A program made the translations under genes and the position numbers. Below the pieces are notes generated by a model. It made no database searches, was not told where the DNA came from, and saw only the letters and a list, made by a program, of their open reading frames with translations. DNA of 64,000 bases from Mycoemilia scoparia (lineage: Eukaryota > Kickxellomycota > Kickxellomycetes > Kickxellales > Kickxellaceae). The stretch spans positions 1-64,000 of the forward strand of contig JANBPU010000014.1 in assembly GCA_027575805.1 (NCBI GenBank), read 5' to 3'. Shown here piece after piece: positions 33,359 through 45,729 of the stretch (its first letter is position 1; each line of letters starts with the position of its first letter).

Positions 33359-36300
33359 ATGGCTATCCATGATACAAAGAAAAAGTCCAAACATTCGGTG
33401 TTCTCATCTGTTCGTAGCCACCATAGCATGCTCAATTCAAATGGCTCTTCGGCTCAAAGCAAGAAAAGTGTTGACGACCAGTCCCAAAAATTATCTAGTT
33501 CATATTATCAGCCTCTCACCCCAGCAAGGTTTGAAAAGGGCTCCCTGGCCGGAAGAGGTGCATATGGCGTTGTTTATAGAGGGTACAGTCAATTTATCGC
33601 TACATAATTCATGCATTCCGCCAACATTTTAATTGGCATATAATTAAAAAACAATGTGTCTCAATTTAAACGACTAGGCGTGACAAGCTAACCAATAAGG
33701 AGGTCGCTATAAAAATACTCAATGTCGACAAGTCAGAAGAAGACATACAAGACATAGAGCGCGAAATTGCGCTTCTGTCTCAGCTGAAATCACAATATAT
33801 CGCACAATACCACGGCAGCTTTCTAGATAAGCATCAGTTATGGATTATTATGGACTATGCCAACGGTGGCAGCGTCAGAAGATTGGTAAGATTACATTTC
33901 CATAGAGTATTTTCTAGACCAATCGCTTTGATAAATGCTGAGCTTGTGTGTGTATACAACATTGAACCCAACTAGATGAAGCCCGGGAAAATCGAAGAAA
34001 AGTACATTTCGGTCATCATGTGGGGTGTTCTACAAGCATTGGACTATTTGCATAGATCTGGGATCATGCACAGAGACGTAAAGGCTGCAAACATATTGGT
34101 AAAAGATGATGGAACTGTTCAGCTCTGCGACTTTGGCGTTGCACGTCAGTCTGCTCTTGCATCAATGACGGCAAAATCTTACTCATTTGTTGGAACTCCC
34201 TACTGGATGGCTCCTGAAGTCATTCAAGAAGGTCGCGAATATGATTATAAAGCGGATATATGGTCACTCGGAATTACTGCGTACGAAATTGCTACGGGTG
34301 CCCCTCCGTTTGCTGACCATGACCCAAAAACTGCACTCTTTATGATCCCTAGGAAAGGCCCGCCACAGCTCAAACCTAGCCAGGGCAGCAAAGAATTCCG
34401 CGATTTTGTTGACCAATGCCTGCAACCAGACCCAAACAACCGACCCTCTGCCCGAGAGCTTTTAAAACACAACAAATTTGTTAGACAAGCAAAATCAAGT
34501 AAACACCGGGCAGATCTAACTGAGCTGATATACAAATACAGAGTATGGGCACAGACGCCCAGGTCCGATGACAGCAGCAATGAAGGGAGTCGTGAAAACT
34601 CCCAAAACGGCACAAGAGATTCCGCCGATATGGTCCAATCATGGGACTTTGATAGATTTTCAATGCTCGGGCAAGACGAGATATCAAACAATAATCCTAT
34701 ATCTTCGAGTATAATGCAGGAAGTTCCATCATTGGGAAATGACCTAGATTCTGAGGATTATTTACAAAATGGCGAAAGGGCTGTGCCTACTGACACGAAT
34801 TCGGTATCAGAAAAGAATAAATCTGGGACAGATGATTTGTTAGATGATTATGAAGATTCGTTCAAACAGACACCAGCATTTGTACAGAGTCTATTCGGCA
34901 ACAATGAGATGAACGGGAATCTTTACCCTAAGTTTCGAAAAGAAAGCACAAAGTCTCGAACAAAGAGCCACAAGAGTAGCAATAATAGCAATGAATCAAA
35001 TAAGTATATTGAAGGGTTTGACCAGTCTATGATTACTGAAAGCCGCAAGGACCAGGCGCTTGCTTTTACAGTTAACAAGCTATTTGGAAATAATCCCATT
35101 AGCGTTCCAACAGATTCAAAGTCTCCTGATGGGGGTAAATCACACAAGATTTCGAATTATTCGCGGACTTTCTCGTCAACTAGAGCATTAGAACTAATGG
35201 CAGACAGTCCTGATGGCAACACGTATTTTGGATCAAGGGCAAGGCGAACACCAAGCTCTACACCAAGAACCTCATCCATCGACAACGACAGCATGCCCGT
35301 TTTGGCTATACCTGCTGTTGAGGCTATGGACGATAACAACACAGAAGAGTCATACGCGATTTCGACAAAATACTTTAACACAAAATCTGCTACTGAAAGT
35401 CGAAAAACAGGCAAAAGACTGCTAATGATGCCAGGGAATGTCAAGCGAAAGCTTTTTAATGGCCTGGGAAGTAAAGACAAATATACATCGGACTCCTCTT
35501 TTAAGTCAAAAACGCCATCGTCCAATGTGTCCACAGCACACAAGTACAGTCACAAGCACACATCCTTATCAAACAAACCAGGTCCCGTGCTAAGCTTCAA
35601 CAATGAGTTCAACAGTGGAGACGATGACGGCGATAAGCCTGGAAGTAGCGCTAACTTATACTCCAAAAACATCAAGAATGACCTCAAGGGCAGCAGAAGA
35701 GTTACAATTGAAGCATTTCCAGCCGCTATAAAAAAGCACATCATGGATAAAGGTAAGGGTGTAGCAAATTCTAGACCTGTCTCAAACCTAAAGAAAGGTG
35801 ATGGACAGGAACAATCTCAATGGCAATCATCCTTTGGTCCGGTCGGTGAAGAAAGCCGCAACCACTCGACTTCAGATCTTGGGTTCATCTCAGAAGAACA
35901 GAGCTCTGATGGCGGGTTGCCAATCCGTAAAAATAGAATACCGTCTCTCCCCCCATTACCAAACAACGATCCGCTTAAATCACACAGATTTTTGCCGAAA
36001 AAGACCGCAAAAGCAAACCTAAATAATAAAAACATCACATCCTCACCGCTTACATCTTTCTTCCCGCATCAGAGACCACAAACAGCAGATGTTGGAGATT
36101 CTAATGGGACATCCAAAATAAGGAGCAAACTTTCATCTTGGCGTTTGATCAAGGGTCAGAACGACTTGGGCAAGAGTAGTAAGCGCTATTCGATGCAAAC
36201 CCACACAGGAAATATCGGATCATTAGAAGCACGACTGCATGGAAGCAAAGATGCGTATGGAGTTGGTAACCCTGCAGGTGGTGATATGCAGCCTGGTATG

Positions 36301-37668
36301 CTCATCAGGCCTGATAACGGTATAGCAGGTATAAAGAAGATACGCAGTTCGCAGATTTCTGCGAATTATCGACAGAGAGACTCTGAGGCAAATGTATCAG
36401 ATAGGCCCAACGAACCAGTGCAACAGAGCACGTCGTTGAATATCAGTGACAACGTGCGCAATCAAGGTGACTTCAATATACATGCTATTGAGTGGGCCTC
36501 CAAGCAGCGGGCCTCGCATCTCAGCATGTTTGTTCCATTATCTCCGATGAAGCTGAAGCACGATGTTAAAGCCGCACCAAATGGGCTAGGAGCACACCAG
36601 CTGTCACAAATAAAAAGACAATTCTCAACACCTGTGTATAATAATATGCGGTGTAACGATGTGCGCGCGCAGTCGACAAAGCCAAAGTTGAACAGCCTGG
36701 GATTGACATCTACTTCTGATCTAGGATACAAGGGCGAAACACCCCTACCAATAAGCATATCTTCAAGTCAGTCAGCGCGTTTGCGTCGATCTATATCATA
36801 CTCGCCAAGGCTTAATGAAGATGGAAGTTTTGAATTTCCTACTGATAAGCCCGGTCTTAAATCTGCACCATTTGATCAGTCAAAACACGTAGAAGATGGC
36901 ATAGTGTTGGAAGAGCCTCCTTTACCTTCGTTACAAGGGATCGGTATACCACTGTCCAAAACAAACAGCAAGGGTCGGGTGGTTTCTATGCCAACGTCTA
37001 TGATGAAGAATACGCTTCCCAAAGATTTTGGTGGAAGGTACACAGCCCCTCCGCCATTGGCAGTTAGTCAAGCATTACGTGAGGGCGACAAAGGGGTATC
37101 ACATCCAGCCAAAGTTTCACAACCCAACACCAGCTCTACATCCATAGGAGTATCATCAACCGCAAAAACCCCATTGATGTCTGCAGGATCCAAGCCGTGG
37201 AATAGTGAGGCACCCGATGGATTGGGTTTGCGAACATCTGCATTGCCACCGGGACTCTATGAGCATCGAAAAAGCAAAGACAGTCCAACGTCAGTTACAT
37301 CACTGTCGAGCTTTTCAATAAAGTCATCTGGGACAGCCACAAATATTCCTATTACTACTTCCGCAGCTTCTAGGTCGAATAGCACAACTTCATCGCACCA
37401 CATCAGCACTGATATAAGGCCAGCTTCTTTGTCATTGACCAAGTCTCGGCAACGTCGACAGATATCCGATTCTTCGAGCATCCAGCTTGATATGCCGAAG
37501 AGCAAGTCTGTCCTTGACCTCAAAGACACAGCCCCGACACTGTATCAGCCAAATCTTGAGAATCTTTCTAGTAACAATGTTGAGTCTTTAGTCAGTGAGC
37601 TTTCTGCTATGGTTAACAATCTTGACGAATGGCTCCTTGCTTTAGAAAAAAGGCTTCCAGTTTCATAG
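33359..37668 (+). CDS. Ste20-like germinal-centre kinase (Kic1/Nak1/Sps1 group)
   Basis: Exons 33359-33582, 33678-33885 and 33976-37668; phases match; 1374 aa. Serine/threonine kinase domain at about residues 58-310: glycine loop GRGAYGVVYRG, ATP lysine K87 in VAIK, catalytic HRDVKAANI (D178), DFGVA (D196), and the GCK signature VGTPYWMAPEVI with APE at 223-225. The kinase sits near the N-terminus and has no PBD/CRIB domain, which places it with GCK rather than PAK kinases; such fungal kinases act in morphogenesis and RAM/MOR signalling. The 1060-residue tail is Ser/Asn/Lys-rich and disordered, ending in a short hydrophobic helix (SLVSELSAMVNNLDEWLLAL) that could be a docking site. The first ATG follows an in-frame-free leader. 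Confidence 0.85.
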
Positions 37669-38927
37669 GAAGCTCTGAAACGCTTGCTGGTCAACACTTG
37701 GCTTTCTGCCACACCCGTATTATATATATACGTTGCAACCTTGCCCTTCACATTAAACTGGTCTGCAGTTTAATGAAAAGCTCTGGCCTTTGCATATTTA
37801 ACACTACTATTTTTCAAGTCATGCAAGATTCTTTGTGTACAAGTATTTTTTATTCGCATTCCAAATTATGGATGCATGTGTCTGTATAATAAACGAATGT
37901 GACCTTTCTCATACATCATATTCCGTTGTACTTGGAGCGTGAATTATGCCACTTTTCTCTACAAGACCCTTGGTATTTATGTGTGTTGTGTATATTTATC
38001 TATATTGCTAGTGTCGTGTTTAGACCTCATTCCTAGCCACAAACCGTCTACTTCTGTTCTCAGAAGGAAATTGTATGATATTATATGGGCAATAGTTTTT
38101 GAAGGGTAAATTTTGGTGACCAGGGATTATAGGCTCAATCACAACCAAGTGAATGTCCAGTTTTACTAGTGAACTTTCACCCTTCAAAAATCATCACCCA
38201 TATAATTATTATAATCTCAAAAACAAACTAACTTTGATTGCCATCAATAGCTAGACCAAATAGCGGTGGTTGAAAAGCTACTATTTTTCATTTTCAAACC
38301 CATTGCGAATTCAAGGTTGTCTTTTGATTAGATCAAATGATTACTCTAATAGAGATGAAGCCACTCTTTCTTTCAATGCCATCATGCTGTTGTATTCTTG
38401 TAGTAACAGCAAAGGATTTTGCAAGCCTTTATTTTTCCTCTAGTCTTTGTGTCTGAATTTCTGTGAAACTTTAATTATTTTGTTGTGTTTGTTGAATATA
38501 TCCCAGTTTTTTCTGTTTCTGTTAGATACTCCTTGATATAGACCCCAGCGTTACTACTCCATAAGGTAAATTTGCCAGCATATATATATGTATATATAAT
38601 AAAGGTTATATTGGAGTAAGCCACTGTGGGTATATGCGCATGAGCTGGGAATTTGGACTAGTCAAAAGCATTTCCATTGTGTGTCCCAAAAACATAAATT
38701 GCCAAGTATATTTCATAATATCCGACAATTCATGGCTTTTCAGAGGCAATTGATTGCTCAGATGGGAAATGCGCGATACCGGCCTTCTCCAAATTATTGA
38801 ATTTGCATGTATATTATATTCCTCTTCTAATAGCAAACACCACAACTAATGCGCCTGGATTATTCAATAGTTGTATTTAGGTATCACCAAATCTGAGTAT
38901 ATTAAATAAGCGTGTTTAGTTTGCAAC
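37669..38927. other. Spacer between two kinase genes
   Basis: 1.26 kb between the two plus-strand kinase genes, AT-rich, with one element at 38084-38202 and a short TATATATA run near 38581. No gene seen; the minus-strand frame at 38606-38845 has no family features. Confidence 0.4.
38084..38202. mobile_element. MITE copy E (TA target)
   Basis: TA|TGGGCAATAG with TTTTTGAAGGG at the left and CCCTTCAAAAATCATCACCCA|TA at the right. Interior has TTTTGGTGACC and GAATGTCCAGTTTTACTAGTGA, shared almost exactly with copy I at 51592. A long-form (about 119 bp) copy. Confidence 0.85.
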
Positions 38928-40321
38928 ATGACAGAAAAGACTACGGCAGGACAAAAGGTCAACTTTGACGAGTTGATCAGCGTATCCGAGGTTTATGCTG
39001 ATGTAAACATGAAGATGCCACAGGAATACTGGGACTATGACAACATCAAGTTCAACTGGGGAGACCAAGAAAAATACGAAATCATTCGCAAGATTGGTCG
39101 GGGAAAGTACTCCGAGGTCTTTGAAGGAATCAACATTGAAACAAACAAGAAGTGCGTTATAAAGGTTTTGAAGCCAGTCAAGAAGAAGAAGATTAAGCGT
39201 GAAATCAAGATTATGCAGAACCTTAGTGGTGGGCCAAATGTAATCTTACTGCATGACATTGTGAAGGATCCCGTTTCCAAGACTCCAGCTCTGATTTCAG
39301 AATACGTTAACAACACGGAATTCAAGACGCTTTATCCACGGTTCACAGACAATGATGTGAGATTTTATATTTATGAACTTCTCAAGGCTCTCGATTATTG
39401 CCACTCCAAGGGTATCATGCACCGTGATGTGAAGCCTCATAATGTAATGATTGACCATCAGAATCGCAAATTGAGACTTATCGACTGGGGGCTTGCTGAA
39501 TTTTACCATCCTGGTACTGAGTACAATGTCCGTGTTGCTTCCCGCTACTTCAAAGGCCCCGAGCTTCTTGTTGACTTCCAGATGTATGACTATTCGTTGG
39601 ACATGTGGAGTCTTGGGTGTATGTTTGCCAGTATGATATTCCGCAAAGAGCCCTTCTTCCATGGTATGTATCTTTCATTATAAAAATGCCAGAGATTTAA
39701 TATAAAGATGAATTCTTGTTCATATGGATCATTCAATCCTAATTTCGTTAATTTTTGACGGAACTGCATTTGTTTTGTAAACAAATGCTGGAATTTTACA
39801 AGTACATGCCATAAACAGGAGCCGTGTTTGTACTATGAGCAGCATGAAGATCCATTGATGCTTATTTTTATATATACAGTCGAATGATTCTAATTATCCT
39901 TGTATATATGCAATTGTTTAGGCCATGATAACCACGACCAGCTGGTTAAAATCGTCAAGGTTCTTGGTACGGAGGACTTTGAGAACTATCTCAACAAGTA
40001 CGATATCACTCTAGACGAAAACTACAACGATAAATTCACATCCTACATTCCAAAGAAACCATGGGAGAAGTTTGTCACTATCGAGAACAAGCGCTATGTT
40101 TCTCCTGAGGCACTAGACTTTTTGGACCACTTGCTGCGCTATGACCATAAGGAACGCTTTACTGCTCAACAAGCCATGAAGCACGAGTATTTCGGTAAGA
40201 ATTTGGATAAGTCTGCTTGTTCTAAAATTTAAATTGTCATAATTGTGAGCTAACATCATTTTTCCAAATCTTCGTATTTTTGGCTCCACTAGTTCCTATA
40301 CTGCCTTCAAATCAGCAATAA
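38928..40321 (+). CDS. Casein kinase 2 catalytic subunit alpha
   Basis: Exons 38928-39663, 39922-40194 and 40293-40321; phases match; 345 aa. Constitutive acidophilic Ser/Thr kinase of the CK2 holoenzyme, in nucleus and cytoplasm. Diagnostic features: [11 protein letters not shown] loop, VIKVLKP, the basic cluster [28 protein letters not shown] in place of DFG, the [19 protein letters not shown] activation segment, and the CK2 helix [18 protein letters not shown]. The last exon adds only VPILPSNQQ after HEYF, giving a short C-terminus as in fungal CK2 alpha; reading through the intron would give a different 11-residue end. Identity is certain; only the last splice is inferred. Confidence 0.95.
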
Positions 40322-40852
40322 AACGCTTTTGCTGGCTGCATACACAAACCCATTCCATAATTCGGTAACGCAATACCCTCAGCAACCCTTGTTACAAATG
40401 TCGTGGTTTATTATACTATCACTACTATCCCATATCTTTTCCGTCTTTCACTTTCTGGCTTACAGCTTCTGACTACTTATATTAAACAAAATGCCCCCCT
40501 ATATCCAGCATTTATCTATTTCTTGCAATAAGCCGATCCTATCATAATTAAATCGACACCTTCAAAGCCAGAAACGAAACATTTTGAACTTTAGTAATTA
40601 TCGGCATTATGAAAAAGGTGAAGTTGGTGGTTGTTATATGATGTTCATATTTGATTGTATTGATAAAAGTGATACTTGAACCATATGGATAGTTATTTTT
40701 GAAGGGCTATAGAGTCACCCATTTGGCTGCAATTGCCCCTTTAACTGTTGGCCACCGAAAGGTACCCTTCAAAAATTACGATCCATATGGGAAAGCAGCT
40801 CTAGTTTGTAATGAAAATGACAATGGTTGAAAACAGATCATCCTGATGGCTC
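40322..40852. other. Convergent 3' spacer with one MITE
   Basis: Between CK2 alpha (plus) and the PFKFB-like gene (minus). The element at 40684-40787 begins 66 bp from the PFKFB stop codon and may lie in its 3' UTR. No gene seen. Confidence 0.45.
40684..40787. mobile_element. MITE copy F (TA target)
   Basis: TA|TGGATAGTTA with TTTTTGAAGGG at the left and CCCTTCAAAAATTACGATCCA|TA at the right. Short form, 104 bp. Contains CATTTGGCTGCAATTGCCCC and GTTGGCCACCGAAAGG. The ends are nearly perfect inverted repeats over 20 bp, one of the best preserved copies. Confidence 0.9.
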
Positions 40853-42951
40853 TTAATCTTCGATGCTAATACCATCAACATCAATATCAAGTATGGTGTT
40901 TTTGCAGCCATATGCAGTTGGTGTGATCTCCATGAAGGTTGTTCTGGGGAACTTGAGGTTAGGAATCTCATTCTTTGGCACTGGGTTTGGTGCAAAGTAT
41001 GCATAGATACAGCGAAGAACCGATTCTGGTGCAATTATGATTACATCGTTCTTTTCACGCTCCAATTCCAAAATAACGGCTTCAAGTCTTACGGCAACAT
41101 CGTGGTAGGACTAAGGAAACAAGACATAGTTTATTGAGGCGTTATTAAGTCGCTCATTCTCAATCTATAATGGCTCAAACAAGAAGATTAGCCAGAACAC
41201 ATGTATACTTACCTCTGCTCTTGGGAATCGGTGAGTGTATGGGTTCTTTATGAAGTGTTCGTATTCTTTAGGGAATTGCTCTTTGATTTGATCCATATCT
41301 AGACTTTCGCACAAACCAGGGTTAAGGCCTTTCAAGAGCATTCTCTGGCGGACTACTGCATTGGGATCTTGCTTGAAGTATTCTGTGGTTTGGCTGCACT
41401 TTAACCTTGCTGATGTCCAAACCTTGAGCGCACTTGGGAGCTTCTATAATAAAACATATCTCGGTTTAATGACAGCACACAATATGGGCATTGTCAAAAT
41501 CCTTTGCTGTGTTATCATATCATTATCAACGCTTGCCTCATTAGTCTTTTGCGACCCTTGGGTTTCATTGATTCTTTTCGTCACTGCCTTGTATAATGCC
41601 TTGGAGTACTTGATGCCTTCTTCAGAGAGCTGAGCATCAGCCTTATACGAATCCTCGCGCACTGATTGCCCACTCTATAAAGCAATACAGGATTTACTAT
41701 GGACAATCCATATTTCTAATCATCAAAGTATTGCACATCAGCCATTTACTTACTCTTGCTAGGTAAATGGTTCTGTTGGATATGTGAAGGTTCATAAGGT
41801 AGAAAACGATTCTGGTCTATTATGAGGCATGGATTTTAGTTTTCTTTTTTGGATAGTATTTAAATGTTCCTTGGCTTGGAAATGGCTTTACCTGTAGATA
41901 ACCATTAATTTGGTTTACGATTATTCTGTCTCCGACATTATAGAGCTTTACAAATGGCAGGTCAATATCCTCTATAGTCTGATATAGTGGCTCCATTCTC
42001 TTTATCTTTTCCTTGAAGTCTTCGAATGCTTTCTCCTTATCCCACGAGACATACTGTCCACAAAAAGACAAATATCAGATTTCAAGTTTCAATCGGCTAA
42101 AGCAGTTTGTCTTGATATCATGCTAGCTTACATCTGGTGATATAACCTTGACCTTTCGGATGTTATCCTCAACAACTTCTTGCTTGTCACAAATGTATTC
42201 TATAACACGGATTAATAATTTTAGTAATTTGTCATAACCAGTGTACCCTATAGAGTTAGAAATGCCATTTAATAACACGCATTCTTACCAATAAACAGTG
42301 GGTGTATCCCAATTTCGAAAAGTTTGTTATACAGCTCACGGCGCTCGGTTGCCACAAGGTTCGAAGCATCGTAAATACCAACTTGGCCGCCTTGTTTAGT
42401 CAAGAAATCAATCATATCGTTAAGACATTCCTCGTTGGCCTTTCTTCTCAGCTTCTCAGTAGCACTGTTGCCTATATTAGAGTAAGAGTTCCTATTGAAG
42501 CTATATTCCGTACAATTTCCAAATATTTCTGTCTTAGTAATAATGTAGTTTCTCGATGCAAGACTGCATTACCAGGATCAAATGTATCTGCTGATACTTT
42601 GGAGCCATAGAGGTGACGACGATATTCGCCAACACCAAAATGCTTGGATTTAACACCAAGCCACGTCATATAACGTATTATAGATCGAGAGCCATGAGTT
42701 TTCCCACGGGCTGGAAGTCTTTATCATAACCAAAATAGAGGAAGATGCGTGTTTGTTAATAAAAGCTAGTAAATGAGTTCCTCTTGAATGTTTACATGCA
42801 CGCTGACAAAGAGCAGTTATATATACCATGTGAATTGACAAGGAAGTGCAAATTGAGCTGTTCATTTGTCAACTTACCCCACATTAATGACAGCAATTGC
42901 ACCGGCATGAAACAGTCTTCCGGAATCTGTTGTATAAAGTTGGGCGGCCAT
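40853..42951 (-). CDS. 6-phosphofructo-2-kinase-like bifunctional protein with degenerate phosphatase site
   Basis: Nine exons on the minus strand: 42951-42878, 42718-42573, 42471-42289, 42199-42132, 42053-41892, 41816-41754, 41674-41531, 41443-41213 and 41110-40853; every phase agrees; 442 aa. The kinase half (about 1-235) makes fructose 2,6-bisphosphate: Walker A GLPARGKT, FGVGEYRR, GIYDASN, and the family's SPDY. The second half has the fold of the bisphosphatase, but the catalytic loop RHGE reads RSGQ, the LKRT-type loop reads LKCS, and the second catalytic His site (H-x-x-VLRC) reads APESVLRC. So it probably makes but does not break the signal metabolite, like yeast Pfk26, which also has Ser for His. 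The intron after exon 7 uses a weak GTTGAT donor and is the least certain junction. No N-terminal regulatory extension. Confidence 0.8.
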
Positions 42952-43187
42952 TATATCAGTAATAAAGTATCACTAGGGAGCGTAACAAAGACAAAGCTGA
43001 AGTCTGCATGTGAGAGGGCCAGACACGCTGTTAGATTGATGATGGGGAGGGGCATGACATTGTTGGAGCATAATCCCATAAAGCTGTTAGACCTTTGCCA
43101 TTTTATATTGCTCCTAAATTTGGCAATACTTATCCCTTTCTTTATAATGTATTTGAACCATCCATGTATTTCTCACATTAAAAATAT

Positions 43188-45473
43188 ATGGACATCGACA
43201 ATCTATTCAAGGTAAACATCAGTATACAGCATAACTTAATGACTGCGATATATTGAAACTACGTTTTTCTAAAATATGAAACTACTTTTACAGCCTGTGG
43301 ATGGGGGGTCAGGGAAAGGAAAAAGAAAGGCTAAGGCCCCGAGCCTTGAGTCGCTTAAAAAGGGGAATTATGGAGTTTTAAATACAGCAAGTGAAATGGA
43401 ATCCAACTCGCCAAAGAGAACAAAGATTGAGGATGCTTCAGAGGATTACTATGAAAATACTGTTGGCTACGAAGATGATATTGACGATGAGGGTGGGCGA
43501 TTCTACGATGATGGGTTATCAGCCAAGCAGAAAACAGTGCTCGATTGGGTTGACGAGGCAGAAGATGTTAGTATTTACACCAAGATATTCAATTATTAGA
43601 TGATATGCATATTTAAAAACAAATCCTAAATAACTTTATAAAATTATAGGTAGAAAAAATTGATGCCATTTCTATAAAAAAGCATTTATTGAGACTTGAA
43701 AAGTGCGTATCAAAGAATACGGAACAAAGACTAAAGTATGAGAATAATCCTGAACAGTTTGTTGAGTCCGAGGCCGATCTTGATGAAGCCATTCAACAGC
43801 TTGTGGTCATGAGCTCGGACGTCAAAGTCTCAATCCCAGTATTCTTGTCGCTTGATGCCACACAAACACTAGTGAGCCTTTTAAACCACGAAAACATGGA
43901 TATTGTCCTTGATGTTGTTCAGGTAGTCAGTGAGCTTACAGCTGATGATATGTGGAGCTCAGAAGAACAGGACGAAGAGGAGCGCAAGGCCATTAAAGAT
44001 TTTCTAGATTCCCTTGCTAGTCACTCATTCTTTGATTTCCTTGGTGAGGCTCTAAAGAGACTCAATGAAACTGCTGAGGGTGATATTGGGGATTCTGACA
44101 AGGAGGGTGTTAATGCGATTCTAACACTTGTCGAGAACATTATTTCGTTCGATCCCAGCTATTCGGCTAAAGCAGTGAAGGGAATGAACCTGATCGACTG
44201 GTTGCTTTGTCGTATACAAAAACCTCTAAGATCCGGAAACGATACAACAGAAACTGGCAGGGTAGATTCCAATCAGCAATACAGTGCAGAGATATTATCA
44301 ATAATTCTTCAATCATCAAAAGATTTGCATGGTACATTGGTGGGTGCTAAACCTCCTGCAGGCTCCAAAGGCAAGATTTCACAAAGCGGAGTAGATGTCT
44401 TGCTTCAGTGCTTGGCCCGATATCGTAAAAGCGATCCTGAAGATGACCAGGAAGAAGAATATATGGAATCTCTATTTGACTGCTTGTGCTCCCTTCTCAG
44501 CAATTATAGTGCAAAGGTCGCATTTTTGGAGGCAGAAGGTGTTGAGCTAGTGATTTTAATGGCCAAAGAGCGAAGGATTGGGCGAGCTCGAGCATTCAAA
44601 GTTCTTAATCATGCACTCACCACAGCAGATAGTGGACTCTCTGGCGAATTCCTGGAGCAAGAGAAAACGGTTGAAGAAAAAATCGCCGCACGGTTTATCG
44701 AATCCAAAGGCCTTGGGCCTCTCATTGGAGCATTTATGAAAAAAGGGACAAAAACACTTTCTAAAAATTACAAATCGTATTCAGAGTCAGAAGAAGAGGA
44801 GCATATAATAGGCTGTCTTTCATTGCTTTTCCAATTAACTGATCCAGGAACACCCTTGAGGTGGCTAATTCTTGCCAAGTTCGTTCCACCAGATTCCAAA
44901 GCAAATGAACACAGCTCGACACGCGATAAAAGTAAGGACCACATAGATAGACTATTGGAGCTCAGCACTTATTTTACCACAAGAGTCGAGACAGCTGAAA
45001 AACAGCTACAAGAAGAGCATGCCAATGATTCCGATGGTGATGACTATGAACTCGATCCCGATGAACTCTATCTCAAGAAATTGGATGCTGGCCTATTCTC
45101 TCTCCAGATGATTGACGCCACCATTGCCAACATTGTTTTGGAAGACCAAAATGCTGCTTCACACATACGCCGTGTTTTGTCTCGCCATGGCAGATCTCTT
45201 AACGATATAAAAAGCACAGTCAAAGGTAAATTTGTTGATTCATTTATATTCTTGAGCTTTGATTCAAATACTAACTCTAGCGAATCTATTAACTTCTACT
45301 ATTATTTAGATCTCACAGAGACATTATACGCAAGTTCAAACGCTGGTGCAATTGCAACTCAAGACAACAACGCTGATGAGAAGTCAGGTAACAACGGTGA
45401 ATTGGAACAAAAAACTTTATCGAGATCTAAACGACGCATAGATAATCTTTTGCTTGCCATAGCTTCATTGTAG
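43188..45473 (+). CDS. CTNNBL1 (beta-catenin-like protein 1), Prp19/spliceosome-associated
   Basis: Exons 43188-43211, 43294-43566, 43650-45225 and 45310-45473; 678 aa. Armadillo-type helical-repeat protein associated with the CDC5L/Prp19 complex and with nuclear import. The 8-codon first exon MDIDNLFK fits the family's N-terminus, followed by a basic stretch (GKGKRKAKAP) as nuclear localisation signal and an acidic stretch. Family blocks: NPEQFVESEADLDEAIQQL, then SLLNHENMDIVLDVVQVVSE, ending in a stretch with YELDPDELYLKKLDAG. The third intron (45226-45309) is 84 nt, has a TACTAAC branch site, contains no in-frame stop, and would add 28 residues if retained. Intron 2 uses a GTTAGT donor. 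Confidence 0.85.
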
Positions 45474-45729
45474 TCTCCCTTTTTTACCGATTAATAAAAC
45501 AACATTATCCTTCACTTGTCATCAACCAATCAAGCTAGTATATTGGATTATAAGTTTCATGTGGGAATTAACAGTCCAATTTGATCTCTGCTCCTGCCCC
45601 AGTGACTCATAATAACAACATTGCTGAATGGTGATGATAGGGGCTGGTATTAATAACAAACTTTTAGAAAGGCATTTTTCTTTTTTTCATCATAATCTGT
45701 ACATTATATCCTATATTTTATTCCTACAA
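45474..45729. other. Short spacer and leader of the carrier gene
   Basis: Between CTNNBL1 and the carrier, same strand. AT-rich. A frame is open 34 codons upstream of the chosen carrier Met but is hydrophobic and leader-like. Confidence 0.4.

Noticed and set aside
42784..43215. 143-codon plus-strand frame between PFKFB and CTNNBL1
   Set aside because: It overlaps the first PFKFB exon on the other strand and the CTNNBL1 start in another frame.
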